Positions 35,471 through 37,039 of a stretch of 37,039 nucleotides of DNA are shown piece after piece (the first letter of the stretch is position 1; each line of letters starts with the position of its first letter). Source of the DNA: CAVUPF01 sp963803755 (GTDB lineage: Bacteria; Actinomycetota; Thermoleophilia; Solirubrobacterales; 70-9); assembly GCA_963803755.1 (NCBI GenBank), contig CAWDNP010000004.1, forward strand, positions 1 to 37,039, read 5' to 3'. The notes under the pieces were generated by a model. It searched no databases and was not told the origin of the DNA. It worked only from the letters and a program-made list of their open reading frames with translations. Position numbers and translations under genes: made by a program.

Positions 35471-35937
35471 TGGCCTCCTACTCTTTCCTCACCACCTGGC
35501 TGCTCGACTCTCCACGCGAGCCGGTTTGGGAGGCGATCCACGACCAAGAGGGGCGGCCGCCGTAGTGGCGGGGGGAGGAGGAGAAATAACAGCGGACGGA
35601 GGGCAAGGAGGGGGGGTGGGGCTCGCTCCCTCTCGCGGCGCGTATTCGCCTCCCCCCTCACCTGCTCGATGTCGAGAAACGAGCGACGCGGCCCACCGCC
35701 TGCACCCACACGCAGGCGGCGCGCAGGGCGAGCTGGCCGGCGGGGGCCGCTCTCTGCCGCGTCAGGTCGCCGCGCTCCCCTCCAACAGTCACAAACGCGA
35801 CGACCATCACGACCACGAATCCACCGACGCGCCTCCTCCCCCGCCCGGCCTTCGAGTGGAATCACGACTGGATAATGGCGCGTGGTGGCGAGGGGATCTC
35901 CCGGCTGTTGGGCTGCGAGTTGATGGCGGGCGGCTGA
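35470..35937 (+). pseudogene. SRPBCC (START/polyketide-cyclase-like) gene, frame-broken
   Basis: The ATG at 35470 reads YSFLTTWLLDSPREPVWEAI then HDQEGRPP and a TAG at 35563-35565, the N-terminal strand and helix of SRPBCC lipid-binding proteins, which usually go on ERWPEWW. The same DNA in shifted frames gives WRGEE, then LLDVEKRAT, then GELAGGG. In the frame ending at 35935-35937 it gives RPAFEWNHDWIMARGGEGIS and RLLGCELMAGG, the conserved end of the family. The total span of 468 bases equals a normal 150-residue gene, so nothing large is missing and only the frame is lost, at three or more places, mostly in G- or C-runs. It fills what otherwise looks like a long empty leader before groES. 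Confidence 0.62.
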
Positions 35938-35958
35938 GAATCGCTATCTTTCGACCTA

Positions 35959-35985
35959 TTGGCACTCTCACTTAGCGAGTGCCAA
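35959..35985. promoter_or_regulatory. CIRCE operator (HrcA site) upstream of groESL
   Basis: TTGGCACTC, nine bases, GAGTGCCAA: a perfect 9-bp inverted repeat differing from the CIRCE consensus (TTAGCACTC/GAGTGCTAA) by one matched base pair change per arm. It sits 41 bases before the groES ATG. TATCTT at 35945-35950 is a possible -10, with TTGATG at 35920-35925 as a weak -35 at 19 bases. HrcA repression of groESL is the established role of this element. Confidence 0.92.
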
Positions 35986-36026
35986 AACCAGTTCGAACTT
36001 TCTGACCTATAACGGAGGTACATCGG

Positions 36027-36314
36027 ATGAAGCTGAAGCCCCTCGGGGACCGGCTGGTCGTAAAGCCGATCGATGAGGAGGAGACGACCGCGAGCGGCAT
36101 CGTCCTCCCCGACACGGCCAAAGAGAAGCCGCAGAAGGGCAAGGTCATCGCCGTCGGCGACGGCGCGATCAACGAGGACGGCACTCGCCGCCCCCTCGAC
36201 GTCGCGGAGGGAGACGAGGTCCTCTACTCCAAATACGGCGGTACCGAGGTCACCGTCGAGGACGAGGAGCTGCTCGTTCTGCGCGAGTCGGACGTACTCG
36301 CCAAGCTCGGTTAA
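36027..36314 (+). CDS. groES: co-chaperonin GroES (Hsp10)
   Basis: 95 residues, normal length. It forms the seven-membered lid of the GroEL chamber. MKLKPLGDRLVVKPIDEEET starts the family, followed by the mobile loop TTASGIVLPDTAKEKPQKGK that docks on GroEL, VIAVGDGA, and DEVLYSKYGGTEVTVEDEEL before the last strand VLRESDVLAKLG. A strong ribosome site GGAGG lies at 36014-36018. It is the first gene of the CIRCE-controlled operon; groEL follows after 43 bases. Confidence 0.98.
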   Translation: MKLKPLGDRLVVKPIDEEETTASGIVLPDTAKEKPQKGKVIAVGDGAINEDGTRRPLDVAEGDEVLYSKYGGTEVTVEDEELLVLRESDVLAKLG

Positions 36315-36357
36315 CCCGTCAACAGGACTTAGAAGAACCAAGGAGGACTGAATCCAG

Positions 36358-37039
36358 ATGGCTCACAAGGAGCTGAAGTACAGCGAGGAGGCAAGGGGGG
36401 CCCTGCAGGCCGGCGTCGACGCAGTCGCAAACGCCGTCAAGGTCACCCTCGGCCCGAAGGGGCGTTACGTCGTGCTCGACAAGAAGTTCGGCGCGCCCAC
36501 GATCACCAACGACGGCGTCACGATCGCCCGCGAGGTAGAGGTCGAGGACGTGTTCGAGAACCAGGGTGCCCAGCTGGTCCGCGAGGTCGCCACTGCGACC
36601 AATGACGTGGCCGGCGACGGCACCACGACGGCGACCCTGCTGGCCCAGATCATCGTCCGCCAGGGCCTCAAGAACGTCGCCGCCGGCGCCAACCCGCTGG
36701 CCCTGCGTCGCGGCATCGAGAAGGCGGTCGACGAGGTCGTTGAGAACCTACGTGAGAAGCAGTCCAAGGAGGTCGCAGGCAAGGACCAGATCGCCCGCGT
36801 CGCCGCCATCTCCGCCGCCGACGATGAGATCGGCAACGTGATCGCCGACGCGATCGAGAAAGTCGGCAAAGACGGCGTCGTCAACGTCGAGGAGGGTCAG
36901 ACCTTCGGCATGGAGCTGGAGTTCACTGAGGGGATGCAGTTCGACAAGGGCTACATCTCCCCGTACATGGTCACCGACCAGGACCGCATGGAGGCGGTGC
37001 TGGAGGACCCCTACATCCTCATCGCCAACCAGAAAATCG
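36358..37039 (+). CDS. groEL: chaperonin GroEL (Hsp60), 5' part
   Basis: The gene runs off the window after 227 codons. It reads AHKELKYSEEARGALQAGVD, then VKVTLGPKGRYVVLDKKFGA (ATP site), ITNDGVTIAREVEVEDVFEN, DVAGDGTTTATLLAQ (the catalytic GDGTTT loop), GANPLALRRGIEKAVDEVVE and GMELEFTEGMQFDKGYISPY at the start of the apical domain. The start is supported by AAGGAGG at about 36340-36346. No frameshift is seen in this part. Since CIRCE precedes the operon, this is the heat-regulated groEL copy; actinobacteria often have a second copy elsewhere. Confidence 0.97.
   Translation, partial: MAHKELKYSEEARGALQAGVDAVANAVKVTLGPKGRYVVLDKKFGAPTITNDGVTIAREVEVEDVFENQGAQLVREVATATNDVAGDGTTTATLLAQIIVRQGLKNVAAGANPLALRRGIEKAVDEVVENLREKQSKEVAGKDQIARVAAISAADDEIGNVIADAIEKVGKDGVVNVEEGQTFGMELEFTEGMQFDKGYISPYMVTDQDRMEAVLEDPYILIANQKI

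Noticed and set aside
35566..35958. Purine- and pyrimidine-rich stretch as a riboswitch or long groESL leader RNA
   Set aside because: The runs are explained by the broken SRPBCC gene, and no conserved riboswitch core or terminator is seen.

Overview
The window comes from a GC-rich bacterium that uses GTG and TTG starts freely. A CIRCE-controlled groESL, an F420/FMN-type split-barrel oxidoreductase, a large Lhr helicase and numerous actinobacterial-style GT2 enzymes together suggest Actinobacteria. Class Thermoleophilia (Solirubrobacterales-like) is my best guess, by inference only.

Layout. (1) 1-5510 is a flank: the 3' part of a GH78-like alpha-L-rhamnosidase, a PNPOx-fold oxidoreductase, a secreted clan GH-A glycosidase, a DHA2 drug/solute exporter divergent from a MarR regulator, and a DoxX-like protein. 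(2) 5607-28664 is a cell-surface polysaccharide locus. It holds an Sfp-type phosphopantetheinyl transferase, a broken polysaccharide pyruvyl transferase, six GT2-type glycosyltransferases (one of them a tandem double-domain enzyme), a membrane GT-C-like protein, three intact class I methyltransferases, a Wzm/Wzt-type ABC exporter, the dTDP-L-rhamnose operon rmlA-rmlD-rmlB-rmlC, a polyprenyl-phosphate sugar-1-phosphate transferase and an O-antigen-ligase/Wzy-like protein with TPRs. (3) 28683-29802 is a second, heavily frameshifted paralogue of the glycosidase at 1768-2886, so related glycosidases flank the locus on both sides. (4) 29837-37039 is a housekeeping flank: Lhr helicase in three frames, a Crp/Fnr regulator, an ASCH-domain protein, a broken SRPBCC gene, CIRCE, groES and the 5' part of groEL.

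How the genes fit together (inference). The phosphotransferase would load the first sugar-phosphate on undecaprenyl phosphate. The GT2 enzymes, some using dTDP-rhamnose from RmlABCD, would extend the glycan, and methyltransferases and the pyruvyl transferase would decorate or cap it. Wzm/Wzt would export it, with the Wzt C-terminal domain recognising the end, and the ligase would transfer or polymerise it. The flanking secreted glycosidases and the rhamnosidase could trim the product.

What is hidden between the obvious genes: a carrier-protein (PCP/ACP) remnant with its GGHSL phosphopantetheine site, a methyltransferase remnant, a fragment of a third glycosidase paralogue, an IS630 5' fragment joined to an epimerase 5' fragment, and a full-length but frame-broken SRPBCC gene. 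Many other genes need only one indel to be intact (rmlA, Wzt-like ATPase, DPM-like GT2, DoxX; lhr needs two or three), which looks more like read error than decay. The pyruvyl transferase, the second glycosidase and SRPBCC carry many lesions and may be true pseudogenes. Raw-read inspection would decide this. I see no convincing wholly novel system. The most interesting material is the carrier/PPTase link and the layered remnants in the polysaccharide locus.
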